Origin: Arcicella sp038230735
Lineage (GTDB): Bacteria > Bacteroidota > Bacteroidia > Cytophagales > Spirosomataceae
DNA: 64,000 bases
Direction: 5' to 3'
NCBI GenBank assembly: GCA_038230735.1
Contig: JBBRMR010000015.1
Location: 16,622 to 80,621 of the forward strand
This document shows positions 35,020 through 43,887 of the stretch, in pieces. Position 1 is the first letter of the stretch; each line of letters starts with the position of its first letter. Position numbers and translations under genes: made by a program. Under the pieces are notes generated by a model that saw only the letters and a list, made by a program, of their open reading frames with translations, was not told the DNA's origin and ran no database searches.

Positions 35020-37485
35020 ATGGAAGAATTTGACGTATTAAAGCACCGATCAGAAAGGGGACAAAAAGCCCGCAAACAAGCCGAGAATATCTTGGAGGCA
35101 AAAGCATTGACTCTACACACCACCAACGACCAACTAAAACATCTGAACAAGAATCTCGAAAAGCAGGTTAAGAAAGGAATTTTTGAACTACAGAAGACAG
35201 AAAAAAAATATCAGGAACTGATAGAATCAGTTCAAGACATCATTTATAAAATTTCTCCAGATGGCTATTTTATCTTTGTAAATAGCGTTGTAAAAAATCG
35301 GTTGGGATACACCGAAAGTGAAATAATTGGTAAGCATTTCACTACATTTATTTTACCTGAATATGTAGAATCATTAGTAGGTATCTATCGGAAAATGGTT
35401 ATTCATAAAATAGAAAGTACCTACAATGAATTTCCAGTAAAGACAAAATATGGAGAAGTAATTTGGATTGGACAAACCGTGCAATTAGTACAAAGCGAAG
35501 ACGCTGTTATAGAATTAGTTGCGGTGGCAAGAGATATTTCCGACAGAAAAGCCACCGAAGACTCTCTGAAAGCCACCCAAACTCGTTTATCAATCTTGAT
35601 TACAAATCTCCAAAAGGGCGTTTTGGTGGAGGATGAAAATCGGAAAATAGTCTTGGTAAATCAACAGTATTGTGATATTTTTGGTATCGAAGCAATACCC
35701 GAATCGCTCATCGGAATGGACTGGTCTAAGTCTGCCGAACAAACAAAACAGCTCTTTAAAAACCCGAATATTTTCCTCAGTAAAATCCAAAAGATTTTAG
35801 ATAAAAAGCGTTTGATAGTAGATGAAAATATCCAAATGGCTGATGGTAGAGTTTTATTAAGAACTTTCATCCCAATCTTTTTGGAAAAGTATTATCGTGG
35901 ACATCTTTGGGAATATTCTGATATTACTGAGCAGTATAATGCCCGAGAATTGATACGCAAAAGCGAAGAAAAATATCGGGGAATTATGAATAATATGGAA
36001 CTCGGTTTACTTGAAGTGGACAATGACCAAATTATCATCAGAGCTTACGATAGTTTCTGTCAAATGGTGGGTTATTCAGAGGAAGAATTGCTTGGTGAAA
36101 ATGCCCCAAATTTATTTTTACCAAAAGAATTTGAACATATTTTAAACCAAAATCAGAACGAGCGAAAAAGGGGGGATGCCTCTTCATACGAATTACAACT
36201 TAAAAAGAAAGATGGAAGTTATCTATGGGTAATCATTAGTGTTGCCCCTATTTTCGGAGATGAAGGAGAAATAGTGGGTTCGATGGGAATTCATTACGAC
36301 ATCACTAATCGTAAACAATTAGAGCAAGAACTTAAACAGGCTAAATCAATTGCCGAACAAGCCAGACAGTCAGAAAAGCAATTTTTGGCTAACATGAGCC
36401 ACGAAATCAGAACGCCGCTTAATGCTATTATTGGTATGACTCACCTGCTTTTTGACACACGCCCAACTAAGCAGCAATACGAATATTTAGATATTCTTAA
36501 AACATCCTCAGATTTCTTGCTTATCCTCATTTGTGACTTACTTGATATGGCAAAGATAGAAGCAGGCAAAGTAGAAGTACAAAATCATCCATTTGATTTA
36601 GTTGGTTTGTTGAGGACTACTCAAAGATTATTCCAGATTAAAATTGAGAGTCGTCCAATAGAAGTTAATTTAATGATTGATGGGCGAATTACTGGAAATT
36701 ACGTAGGTGATGATTTGTTACTGAACCAAATTTTAATGAATTTGATTGGTAATGCCGAAAAATTTACAGAAAAAGGCTCAATTAATATAACTATTAAACA
36801 AAAGAAACAATATGATGAGTTTGATTGGATAGAATTTAGGATAAAAGATACGGGGATTGGTATTCCAGAGGACAAAATGGAAATGATTTTTCAAAAATTC
36901 AAGCAAATAAACTCGCATGGGCATAAGCACAAAGGCACAGGATTAGGCTTGGCAATCACGAAGCAACTGATTGAGATTCAAAAGGGTACTATTTTGGTGA
37001 AAAGTCAAGAAGGCTTTGGTTCAACATTTACTTTCACCTTGCCTTATAAAAAATCCGACACTGAAATTGTCTCTACTATTAATGAGATTCATATTGCTCC
37101 TAAAAATTTGAAGGGTTCTTGGGTATTAGTTGCGGAAGATAACATTATGAACCAGAAATATATTAGTAGTTTATTGAACAAGTGGGAGATAAATTTCACT
37201 ATCGCTTCCGATGGTAAAAAAGCGGTAGAACTGGCTCAAAAACAACTTTTTGATGTAATTTTAATGGATATTCAAATGCCAAATATGGATGGATATCAAG
37301 CCTCAATTACGATTAGAAATACTACTTGTGTAAATCAAAACACACCAATTATTGCTCTTACTGCTTCGGCAATGTTAGACCAAAAAAGCAAAGCGGTTTC
37401 CGCAGGAATGAATGATTTTGTTACTAAACCGTTCGTTCCTAATAATCTTTTGAGCATCTTACAACGCTATATCCAGACCAAATAG
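35020..37485 (+). CDS. Hybrid histidine kinase: coiled coil-PAS-PAS-PAS-HisKA-HATPase-REC
   Basis: An 821-residue soluble hybrid kinase. An N-terminal coiled coil (RSERGQKARKQAENILEAKA) precedes three PAS domains (about 65-180, 190-310, 320-440), HisKA with NMSHEIRTPLNAI, HATPase with DTGIGIPEDK and GTGLGLAIT, and a receiver (LVAEDNIMNQ..., phospho-Asp in ILMDIQMPNMDG). Unlike its two neighbours it has no HPt domain, so phosphate transfer onward needs one in trans. The adjacent Hpt gene is decayed; the HPt domains of the neighbouring kinases are possible substitutes. Confidence 0.92.
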   Translation: MEEFDVLKHRSERGQKARKQAENILEAKALTLHTTNDQLKHLNKNLEKQVKKGIFELQKTEKKYQELIESVQDIIYKISPDGYFIFVNSVVKNRLGYTESEIIGKHFTTFILPEYVESLVGIYRKMVIHKIESTYNEFPVKTKYGEVIWIGQTVQLVQSEDAVIELVAVARDISDRKATEDSLKATQTRLSILITNLQKGVLVEDENRKIVLVNQQYCDIFGIEAIPESLIGMDWSKSAEQTKQLFKNPNIFLSKIQKILDKKRLIVDENIQMADGRVLLRTFIPIFLEKYYRGHLWEYSDITEQYNARELIRKSEEKYRGIMNNMELGLLEVDNDQIIIRAYDSFCQMVGYSEEELLGENAPNLFLPKEFEHILNQNQNERKRGDASSYELQLKKKDGSYLWVIISVAPIFGDEGEIVGSMGIHYDITNRKQLEQELKQAKSIAEQARQSEKQFLANMSHEIRTPLNAIIGMTHLLFDTRPTKQQYEYLDILKTSSDFLLILICDLLDMAKIEAGKVEVQNHPFDLVGLLRTTQRLFQIKIESRPIEVNLMIDGRITGNYVGDDLLLNQILMNLIGNAEKFTEKGSINITIKQKKQYDEFDWIEFRIKDTGIGIPEDKMEMIFQKFKQINSHGHKHKGTGLGLAITKQLIEIQKGTILVKSQEGFGSTFTFTLPYKKSDTEIVSTINEIHIAPKNLKGSWVLVAEDNIMNQKYISSLLNKWEINFTIASDGKKAVELAQKQLFDVILMDIQMPNMDGYQASITIRNTTCVNQNTPIIALTASAMLDQKSKAVSAGMNDFVTKPFVPNNLLSILQRYIQTK

Positions 37486-37501
37486 AGAAAGGTAAACAAA
37501 C

Positions 37502-37546
37502 AAAGCATAGATTTTAAAAGAAAATTTTTCCTAAAATCTATGCTTT
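37502..37546 (+). terminator. Terminator after the third kinase
   Basis: Perfect 15-bp stem (37502-37516 / 37532-37546) followed by T-rich sequence, 16 bases past the stop codon. It also faces the convergent Uma2 gene. Confidence 0.8.
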
Positions 37547-37568
37547 TTATTTTACTAAATGGATAAAA

Positions 37569-38114
37569 CTACGCAAAAATCTCATTCACCTTAATTTCGA
37601 AATCCTCTAAAACTGGTTTTGCCGAGCAAATATCATCGTCCGTACAGATTTGGGCTTGTTTCAGTGAAGTATAAACTTGAACGGTTTGGTTATCAGGATA
37701 AATCAACCATACTACGCTCACACCAGATTTAAAATATTCAACCGTTTTTTCTTCTACTTTATTGGCTTTGTCATTGCCAGAAATCACTTCAATTACAAAA
37801 GCTGGGATTTCATCCTCACCTTGCTTTGTAGCGGCTATTTGTTCTTTTGTAAGATAAGTAATATCAGGTCTTCTCATTTGAATTCCGCTCAATTGAACAT
37901 CATATTCACAAATTAATGTGCCAATTTTCCATAACCCCTTCTCAATAAATAATTGATTCAACACTTCGTAAATGAAAATTTGTTTTCTATTCATTCCTAC
38001 AAATTTGATAAGTTCACCATCATTCCATTCATATTTAAAACCATCTTCTGGTTCCCAAGCCATGAACTCTTCCAAAGTTGTAGGCAAAGTCGATATATCT
38101 TTTGTTAGTACCAT
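37569..38114 (-). CDS. Uma2-family (DUF820) PD-(D/E)XK protein
   Basis: A 181-residue typical Uma2 protein: YEWNDGELIKFVGMN near the start, MRRPDITYLT (PD position) and PAFVIEVISGNDKANKVEEK (E-x-S and K positions), followed by YFKSGVSVVWLIYPDNQTVQVY. All nuclease-core positions are present, unlike the copy at 16021-16650, so activity is possible. Function in the cell is unknown. It is unrelated in operon terms to glmS, which follows 53 bases away on the same strand. Confidence 0.85.
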   Translation of the reverse strand: MVLTKDISTLPTTLEEFMAWEPEDGFKYEWNDGELIKFVGMNRKQIFIYEVLNQLFIEKGLWKIGTLICEYDVQLSGIQMRRPDITYLTKEQIAATKQGEDEIPAFVIEVISGNDKANKVEEKTVEYFKSGVSVVWLIYPDNQTVQVYTSLKQAQICTDDDICSAKPVLEDFEIKVNEIFA

Positions 38115-38167
38115 TAGATTAATATTTTTTATTCAAAAATAAACAAATTTGGCTGAATTACCAATAT

Positions 38168-40006
38168 TTACTCCACTGTAACGGATTTTGCCAAATTTCT
38201 CGGTTGATCCACATTACAACCCCGCATCACGGCAATGTGATAGGATAATAATTGCAGAGGAATCGTGGCAACCAACGGTATTAAAGCCTCGTGCATGGCG
38301 GGGATTTCAATGGTATAATCTGCCATGGTTGGAATCAATTTATCCCCTTCCGTTACAATTGCAATCACCTTTCCTTTCCGTGCCTTCACTTCCTGAATAT
38401 TTGATACCACTTTTTCATACGAGCTGTCTTTTGTGGCAATGAAAACTACGGGCATTTCTTCATCAATCAAGGCAATGGGTCCGTGCTTCATTTCCGCCGC
38501 TGGATAGCCCTCGGCGTGGATATAGGAGATTTCTTTCAATTTCAAAGCCCCTTCCAAAGCCACTGGAAAATTATATCCACGACCTAAATAAATAAAATTA
38601 CGAGCATCTTTAAACTTTTCGGCAATCTCTTTTACCTTCTCATCGGTCAATAAAACCTTTTCAATTTTTGAGGGAATTCTTTCCAATTCAAACAACAACC
38701 TTCTAAAAGTATCTTCGTGTAACGTACCTTTTTTACGAGCCACCGCAATTGCCATCATCGCCAAAACTGTAACCTGTGCCGTAAAAGCCTTGGTGGAAGC
38801 CACACCAATTTCGGGTCCTGCGTGGGTATATGCTCCTGCATGACTTGCTCTTGGAATGGACGCACCCACCACATTACATACGCCAATGATGGTTGCTCCC
38901 TTCGATTTTGCCAATTCAATGGCTGCCAAAGTATCCGCCGTCTCACCCGACTGTGATATGGCAAAAACGAAATCGCCTTCCTTGATAATGGGATTACGAT
39001 AACGGAATTCAGAGGCATATTCCACCTCCACGTTAATTCTCGCTAATTCTTCAAAAATATATTCTGCTACCAAACCAGCGTGCCACGATGTTCCGCAAGC
39101 CACGATAACGATTCGTTTGGTTTTAGCTAATTTATCAATATAATCACGTAAACCGCCCAACACCAAATGACCATTATCGGCATTTAATCGCCCACGCATA
39201 CAATCCGCCACGGAACGAGGTTGTTCAAAGATTTCTTTCAACATAAAATGCTCATAACCCCCTTTTTCAATGGCTTCCAATTCCATTTCAATCGTCTGAA
39301 TATAAGGGGATTGTAAGATATTATCAACATTTTTAACGGTCAGTTCTCCATCACGAACTACGGCTAGTTCGTAGTCGTTCAAATAAATCATTTCGTTAGT
39401 ATATTCAATAATGGGCGTGGCATCAGAAGCGAAGAAAAATTCATTTTCACCCACACCAATCACTAAGGGCGAACCCTTGCGAGCGGCAATTAATTGATTG
39501 GGGTTAGTCGCATCCATAATTACGATGGCATACGCACCCACCACTTCCTTCATCGCCAAACGCACGGCTTCTTCCAATAAACAACCCGTATTTTGCTGAA
39601 TATCTTCAATGAAATGTATAAAAACCTCAGAGTCAGTATCGGAATGAAAAACGTGTCCTTTTTTCAGTAAATTCTTTTTGATTGAATCGTAATTTTCAAT
39701 GATTCCGTTGTGAATTATGGCAAGATTTTCTTTGGCGGAATAATGCGGATGAGCATTGCGGTCGTTGGGTTCGCCGTGGGTTGCCCAACGGGTGTGTCCA
39801 ATTCCGATGGTACTGTGGAGGTTTTCACTGGTCAAAGAGGCTTCGAGGTCTTTTACTTTTCCTTTTTTCTTATAGACATTCAGTCCTTCTTCGTTCAATA
39901 ATGCCACGCCAGCACTATCATATCCACGATACTCTAATCTTTTTAATCCTTTGATAATCAGAGGATAGGCTTCACGATGCCCAACATAAGCGACAATTCC
40001 GCACAT
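38168..40006 (-). CDS. glmS: Glutamine--fructose-6-phosphate aminotransferase (isomerising)
   Basis: Makes glucosamine-6-phosphate for peptidoglycan and lipopolysaccharide. The start is set at ATG 40006, because the protein must begin MCGIVAYVG with the catalytic Cys2 freed by Met removal; the open frame upstream adds 18 non-homologous codons. The 612 residues show the N-terminal glutaminase domain (HTRWATHG, NGIIENY), two SIS isomerase domains (ACGTSWHAG, SQSGETADTLAA, GRGYNFPVALEGALKLKE) and the C-terminal QPRNLAKSVTVE. No glmS ribozyme is seen. Confidence 0.97.
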   Translation of the reverse strand: MCGIVAYVGHREAYPLIIKGLKRLEYRGYDSAGVALLNEEGLNVYKKKGKVKDLEASLTSENLHSTIGIGHTRWATHGEPNDRNAHPHYSAKENLAIIHNGIIENYDSIKKNLLKKGHVFHSDTDSEVFIHFIEDIQQNTGCLLEEAVRLAMKEVVGAYAIVIMDATNPNQLIAARKGSPLVIGVGENEFFFASDATPIIEYTNEMIYLNDYELAVVRDGELTVKNVDNILQSPYIQTIEMELEAIEKGGYEHFMLKEIFEQPRSVADCMRGRLNADNGHLVLGGLRDYIDKLAKTKRIVIVACGTSWHAGLVAEYIFEELARINVEVEYASEFRYRNPIIKEGDFVFAISQSGETADTLAAIELAKSKGATIIGVCNVVGASIPRASHAGAYTHAGPEIGVASTKAFTAQVTVLAMMAIAVARKKGTLHEDTFRRLLFELERIPSKIEKVLLTDEKVKEIAEKFKDARNFIYLGRGYNFPVALEGALKLKEISYIHAEGYPAAEMKHGPIALIDEEMPVVFIATKDSSYEKVVSNIQEVKARKGKVIAIVTEGDKLIPTMADYTIEIPAMHEALIPLVATIPLQLLSYHIAVMRGCNVDQPRNLAKSVTVE

Positions 40007-40037
40007 AACTTTTTGGTTAATCAGTAATATATTACCA

Positions 40038-40045
40038 CAAAAATA
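40038..40045 (-). promoter_or_regulatory. TAnnTTTG box before glmS
   Basis: TATTTTTG on the minus strand, 32 bases before the glmS ATG. No TTG at canonical spacing (the nearest is TTC). Confidence 0.4.
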
Positions 40046-40077
40046 AAGCGGAGATTTCATATTATGAACCTCCGCTT
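40046..40077 (-). terminator. Hairpin between DUF4270 gene and glmS
   Basis: AAGCGGAG (40046-40053) pairs with CTCCGCTT (40070-40077). On the minus strand the following bases are TATTTTTG, so it can end the DUF4270 transcript just before the glmS promoter box. Confidence 0.55.
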
Positions 40078-40105
40078 CGGATTAATTTATTGAATAGTCA
40101 AATTC

Positions 40106-41608
40106 CTACTTACTAACGTAGGTATAATAAACCTTCAATCTAATATTTTTAGCATTAAAAACGGCTCTATCCACATCCGAACTTAATATTTTTGTTCCAG
40201 AAGCCAACCCACGTGTACCTTGTGCATTGGTCGTGAAAGTGGTGGGGGAAATGACCCAGCCATTGCTTGGACTTCTACCCGATAAAATGTTTTGCAAAGA
40301 ACTCGTTACATTAAATGTAAAGGTATTCGCTCTATTTTGATAAGTTGATGTTGAACCCTCACCCGTAACAATTCGCAAATTTCCAGTGGCATCTTTAGTA
40401 GTCCTCACCAAGCGATTATCCTTCGTACTTTCAATTAGAATTAAATCGGATGGTAAGGCAAAATTACTTGGATTAGCATTGGGTTCTAACACTAATTCTG
40501 CTTTATTAATCGCTATATCTGCCCGTGATTTCAATTTAGCCAATGTTGGAAACTGTACCTTCATCACCAATCCAGAAGCGTTTTGGATATAAACTTCTCC
40601 GTTAGCTTGTTTAGATGATAAAGCATCCGTAACCTTCACAAGTTTTGCTAATGCACCCGTCCGAGCCGTAGTAATTTTGTTGAATCTAACGTTTTTGGGA
40701 GTAGCAATTTCACGGTCGTAAACCTGCAAAAAATTAAATTTAGTGGTATCAACCGTTGCCGTTATACTATCGGCAGTATTCGCTTTATTTCTGAGGGTAT
40801 AAGTATATTTATAGTTGTAATAGACTCGCATCAACGCAAAGATTGGGTCAAAGCCGACAATAGCGGCATTTTTGGTGCTTTCAGATGTCAAGGCAAAACC
40901 ACGAGTCGTTTTTCTAAACTCAGTACCAACCGTGGCAAGGTCTTTTTTAGGATCTCTTTGGCTGGCGATAAAACTGATGAAAGATGGGTCAGTGATTGAC
41001 ATTCTCAACGTGTCAAATTTACCCGCCCCCGAAATAATGTTACTGTTTCGGATGGGTCTAATTTTGGCATTTTGAATTTGACCAATAATTTTGGTGCTCA
41101 AAGTTGGGGCATCCGAATTACTAAAATACTGTTTATCAACATTCAGAAGTGCGTTGTCTGCTAATTGCATCAACTTGATGGTTTGGCGTTGGTTAGTATC
41201 TCCTTGATAAAAGTTGTAAGGCAAAAAGAATCGAATCGAATCAACTTTTGAAGGAAAACGAACCCATTTCACATTTTTTCTTCCCGCAGTATCAACCGTT
41301 GAATAAAGCGTATCGAAGGGTACAATGTGAAAATAACTATTTGCTTCAATTACTCCAAGGGAAGGGTCAGTGGTGCGTCCCACTAAAAGCGATGAAGTAC
41401 CACTGGTGAGGATTGAATCCAATAAAACTGTTGAAGCATCAACCGTGAGTGTATCGGTATAAAGTACGCCAATATCTTGTGCAAATACCTCAGAACCAAT
41501 CTCTTGTGGGTCTTCGCAAGCCGTTAAAGTAACAAAAAAACTAATGATTAGACTGGCAAATATACCGTTACGCAGTCGCCATTTCTGTGTAGAGAACGTT
41601 GTAAGCAT
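40106..41608 (-). CDS. DUF4270 lipoprotein
   Basis: A Bacteroidota-specific outer-membrane-associated lipoprotein family of unknown function. The start is placed at ATG 41608, giving a short positive N-terminus, a hydrophobic stretch (GIFASLIISFFVTL) and a lipobox ending TAC, then EDPQEIGSEVFAQDIGV. The 500-residue body matches DUF4270 blocks (DSILTSGTSSLLVGRTTDP, FIASQRDPKKDL). It overlaps the end of the glycogen-synthase-like gene by 41 bases, so the two are translationally coupled candidates. Alternative upstream ATG codons exist at 41617 and 41656. Confidence 0.85.
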   Translation of the reverse strand: MLTTFSTQKWRLRNGIFASLIISFFVTLTACEDPQEIGSEVFAQDIGVLYTDTLTVDASTVLLDSILTSGTSSLLVGRTTDPSLGVIEANSYFHIVPFDTLYSTVDTAGRKNVKWVRFPSKVDSIRFFLPYNFYQGDTNQRQTIKLMQLADNALLNVDKQYFSNSDAPTLSTKIIGQIQNAKIRPIRNSNIISGAGKFDTLRMSITDPSFISFIASQRDPKKDLATVGTEFRKTTRGFALTSESTKNAAIVGFDPIFALMRVYYNYKYTYTLRNKANTADSITATVDTTKFNFLQVYDREIATPKNVRFNKITTARTGALAKLVKVTDALSSKQANGEVYIQNASGLVMKVQFPTLAKLKSRADIAINKAELVLEPNANPSNFALPSDLILIESTKDNRLVRTTKDATGNLRIVTGEGSTSTYQNRANTFTFNVTSSLQNILSGRSPSNGWVISPTTFTTNAQGTRGLASGTKILSSDVDRAVFNAKNIRLKVYYTYVSK

Positions 41609-42377
41609 CAATATCATTTTCAGCAATAAATTGCACATTTTTGTCAGGTAATTCATTAATAATTTTGTTAAAAATCTCTATTTTTTCTTCTTGTGTGGTA
41701 ATGATAACATCGGAATACTCAATACCAATTTTCATAAAACCTTCATAATCTGCCGAAGCAATGTTTTGTAGCATACTATCTTCAATTCCATCCAATCTTA
41801 CTTTCTCAAAAATCTCATCGGCGTTGAATTTGTGAGCAAATTCATTGTCGAATAGGGAGGAAATAACCTTAGACCCTTTAAAAATTGGGTCGTCTTTGTA
41901 GGTCGTTTTTAGGTATAAAGGAACTAAAGCAGTCATCCAATCGCTGCAATGCACGATATCGGGCGACCAACCTAATTTTTTCACGGTTTCCAGAGCACCT
42001 TTACAGAAAAATACGGCTCTTTCATCATTGTCTGCGTAAAAACTATTTTCTTTGTCCGATAAAACGTACTTCCGTTGGAAAAAGTCTTCGTTATCAATAA
42101 AATAAACCTGCAATCTTGCCGAGGGCAAAGAAGCAACCTTAATGGTTACGGGTTTGTCATCATCGCCAACGGGAACGGTAAATCCAGATAATCTAACTAC
42201 TTCATGGAGACGGTTTTTTCTTTCGTTAATCAATCCGAATCTTGGCACTAAAATCCTGATATCAAAGCCTTTATCCTGCATGGCAGAGGGCAGCTTTCTG
42301 AGAAAATCAGCGACATGAGTTGTATTGAGAAAAGGGTCAACTTCATTGGCAACGTAAAGGATACGCAATTTAGACAT
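41568..42377 (-). CDS. Glycogen/starch synthase-like GT5 N-domain protein
   Basis: A 269-residue protein that covers only the N-terminal GT5 domain of glycogen synthase (RILYVANEVDPF, GFDIRILVPRFG, PDIVHCSDWMTALVPLYL, ...FAHKFNADEIF, EYSDVIITTQEE). The C-terminal nucleotide-sugar domain is absent. The K-T-G-G loop of true synthases reads LNTTHVADFLRKLP, with Lys and Gly lost, so ADP-glucose transfer is unlikely. This half-length form next to DUF4270 and divergent from panC is common in Bacteroidota. Function unknown. Confidence 0.85.
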   Translation of the reverse strand: MSKLRILYVANEVDPFLNTTHVADFLRKLPSAMQDKGFDIRILVPRFGLINERKNRLHEVVRLSGFTVPVGDDDKPVTIKVASLPSARLQVYFIDNEDFFQRKYVLSDKENSFYADNDERAVFFCKGALETVKKLGWSPDIVHCSDWMTALVPLYLKTTYKDDPIFKGSKVISSLFDNEFAHKFNADEIFEKVRLDGIEDSMLQNIASADYEGFMKIGIEYSDVIITTQEEKIEIFNKIINELPDKNVQFIAENDIDAYNVLYTEMATA

Positions 42378-42473
42378 TGTTGTCGTAGTTAGTGGCTTTG
42401 TGGACGTTAAAAAGTGTTAAGGCAAGAAGCCATCACGATAAACCAAAGCGGGAAGTAATTGTGAAAAATCATG

Positions 42474-42504
42474 CAAAAATACAATAAAATTACGGATATT
42501 ACAA
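42474..42504 (-). promoter_or_regulatory. Promoter of the GT5-like/DUF4270 pair
   Basis: On the minus strand, TTG (42504-42502), 20 bases, TATTTTTG (42481-42474); full consensus match. The leader would be about 90 bases. Confidence 0.6.
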
Positions 42505-42514
42505 ATTGCGGAGC

Positions 42515-42549
42515 AACATGAACGGGGAAACATGAACGGAAATAAATGA
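42515..42549. repeat. Heptad array in the panC upstream region
   Basis: AACATGA, ACGGGGA, AACATGA, ACGGAAA, TAAATGA: five 7-mers in phase, with a 14-base super-repeat. It lies between the two divergent promoters. Confidence 0.55.
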
Positions 42550-42558
42550 AAAAACGGC

Positions 42559-42566
42559 TATCTTTG
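42559..42566 (+). promoter_or_regulatory. TAnnTTTG box before panC
   Basis: TATCTTTG on the plus strand, about 65 bases before the panC ATG; no TTG at canonical spacing because the heptad array occupies that position. Confidence 0.4.
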
Positions 42567-42631
42567 ACCATTGATTTTCATGTAATTACTGTTTATTGTT
42601 CACCGTGTGCCATTTACCAACTATTAAAAAA

Positions 42632-43471
42632 ATGCAAATATTTAATTCAATCTCTTCCTTACAAAATTTTCTAAAATCTCAACGTTTATTAGGACTTTCG
42701 GTAGGCTTTGTTCCTACGATGGGGGCATTACACACGGGACACTTATCCTTAATTGAAGCCTCCAAAAAGCAAGATGACTTGACGGTTTGTAGTATTTTTG
42801 TCAATCCTACGCAATTCAATAATGACCATGATTTATTGATATATCCACGCACCTTAGAGGCTGACTGTCAGATGCTTGAATCCGTTGACTGTGATGTGGT
42901 TTTTGCTCCAAGTGCTGAAGAAATGTACCCACAATTACCCCAAATTAAATTTGATTTTAGTGATTTGGAACGAGTCATGGAAGGACAATTTAGACCAGGA
43001 CACTTCAACGGTGTTGGGATTGTGGTCTCGAAATTGTTCAATATCATTGAGCCTGACAATGCTTATTTTGGGCAAAAGGATTTACAACAATGTGCCGTGG
43101 TGAATCGTTTGGTAAAAGATTTGAGTTTTTCTTTAACCCTCAACATTTGTCCAACGCAAAGAGAAACGGATGGTTTGGCGATGTCTTCACGAAATAGAAA
43201 TCTTTCGCCCGAACAACGTGCTGATGCTCCACACATATATAAAGCATTGCAAAAAGCAGTGGATTTACTGAAAGAAAATAAAACCTCGCCAGCAGTAAAA
43301 ACCTTTGTTGAACAGTATTTCAAGGCATTATCGAATTTTGAATTGGAATATTTTGAAATATCAGATTTTGAAACCTTGCAACCCATTAATGAACTACAAT
43401 TGAGAAAAACCGCTTTATGTATTGCCGCTTTTATGGGCAAGACTCGATTGATTGATAATGTGATTGTTTAA
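42632..43471 (+). CDS. panC: Pantoate--beta-alanine ligase
   Basis: ATP-dependent condensation of pantoate with beta-alanine, giving pantothenate for coenzyme A. From ATG 42632 (MQIFNSISSLQ) it has 279 residues, the usual size; the TTG frame upstream adds 12 non-homologous codons. The nucleotide-binding motif PTMGALHTGHLSL includes HTGH at residues 34-37. Further family blocks: SIFVNPTQFNN, YFGQKDLQQCAVV and GLAMSSRNRNLS. panD, which makes the beta-alanine, follows directly. Confidence 0.96.
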   Translation: MQIFNSISSLQNFLKSQRLLGLSVGFVPTMGALHTGHLSLIEASKKQDDLTVCSIFVNPTQFNNDHDLLIYPRTLEADCQMLESVDCDVVFAPSAEEMYPQLPQIKFDFSDLERVMEGQFRPGHFNGVGIVVSKLFNIIEPDNAYFGQKDLQQCAVVNRLVKDLSFSLTLNICPTQRETDGLAMSSRNRNLSPEQRADAPHIYKALQKAVDLLKENKTSPAVKTFVEQYFKALSNFELEYFEISDFETLQPINELQLRKTALCIAAFMGKTRLIDNVIV

Positions 43472-43493
43472 CTTTGTGAAATAATTTTAAAAT

Positions 43494-43528
43494 CTCATGG
43501 CTTACAGCTCATGGCTTACAGCTGTTTT
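43494..43528. repeat. Heptad array before panD
   Basis: CTCATGG, CTTACAG, CTCATGG, CTTACAG, CTGTTTT: an exact 14-base tandem repeat built of 7-mers, ending 11 bases before the panD start codon. Confidence 0.65.
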
Positions 43529-43539
43529 AAATCAAAAAT

Positions 43540-43887
43540 ATGTTTATTCACGTAATGAAATCTAAACTCCACCGTGTTAAAATCACCCAAGCGGAGTTAA
43601 ATTATGTAGGAAGTGTAACCATCGACGAAGACCTCATGGACGCTGCCAATCTTATTGAAAATGAAAAAGTACAGATTGTTAATAACAATAACGGCGAGCG
43701 TTTTGAGACTTACGTTATCAAAGGAGAGAGAGGTTCGGGAACAGTGTGTTTAAACGGTGCGGCTGCCCGCAGAGCCCAGGTGGGCGATATTGTCATCATT
43801 ATTGCGTATGGTTTAATGACATCCGAAGAAGCCAAAGAACACAAACCCAATTTGGTTTTTCCCGATAGTAATAACCACTTGGTGTGA
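43540..43887 (+). CDS. panD: Aspartate 1-decarboxylase
   Basis: Makes beta-alanine from aspartate for pantothenate. The proenzyme self-cleaves between G24 and S25 (NYVG/SVTI), leaving a pyruvoyl group. At 115 residues it has the normal size; K8 (in MKSKLHRVKIT) and the GDIVIIIAYG block are present. MFIHVMKSK fits the family start, so ATG 43540 is preferred over 43555. Its stop overlaps the next start as TGATG, so it is coupled to the flippase-like gene. Confidence 0.96.
   Translation: MFIHVMKSKLHRVKITQAELNYVGSVTIDEDLMDAANLIENEKVQIVNNNNGERFETYVIKGERGSGTVCLNGAAARRAQVGDIVIIIAYGLMTSEEAKEHKPNLVFPDSNNHLV

Noticed and set aside
40007..40060. 18-codon extension of glmS
   Set aside because: GlmS needs Cys immediately after the initiator Met; the extension covers a promoter box.
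40007..40105. glmS ribozyme or riboswitch in the glmS leader
   Set aside because: The leader is under 60 bases and contains only a promoter box and a simple hairpin.
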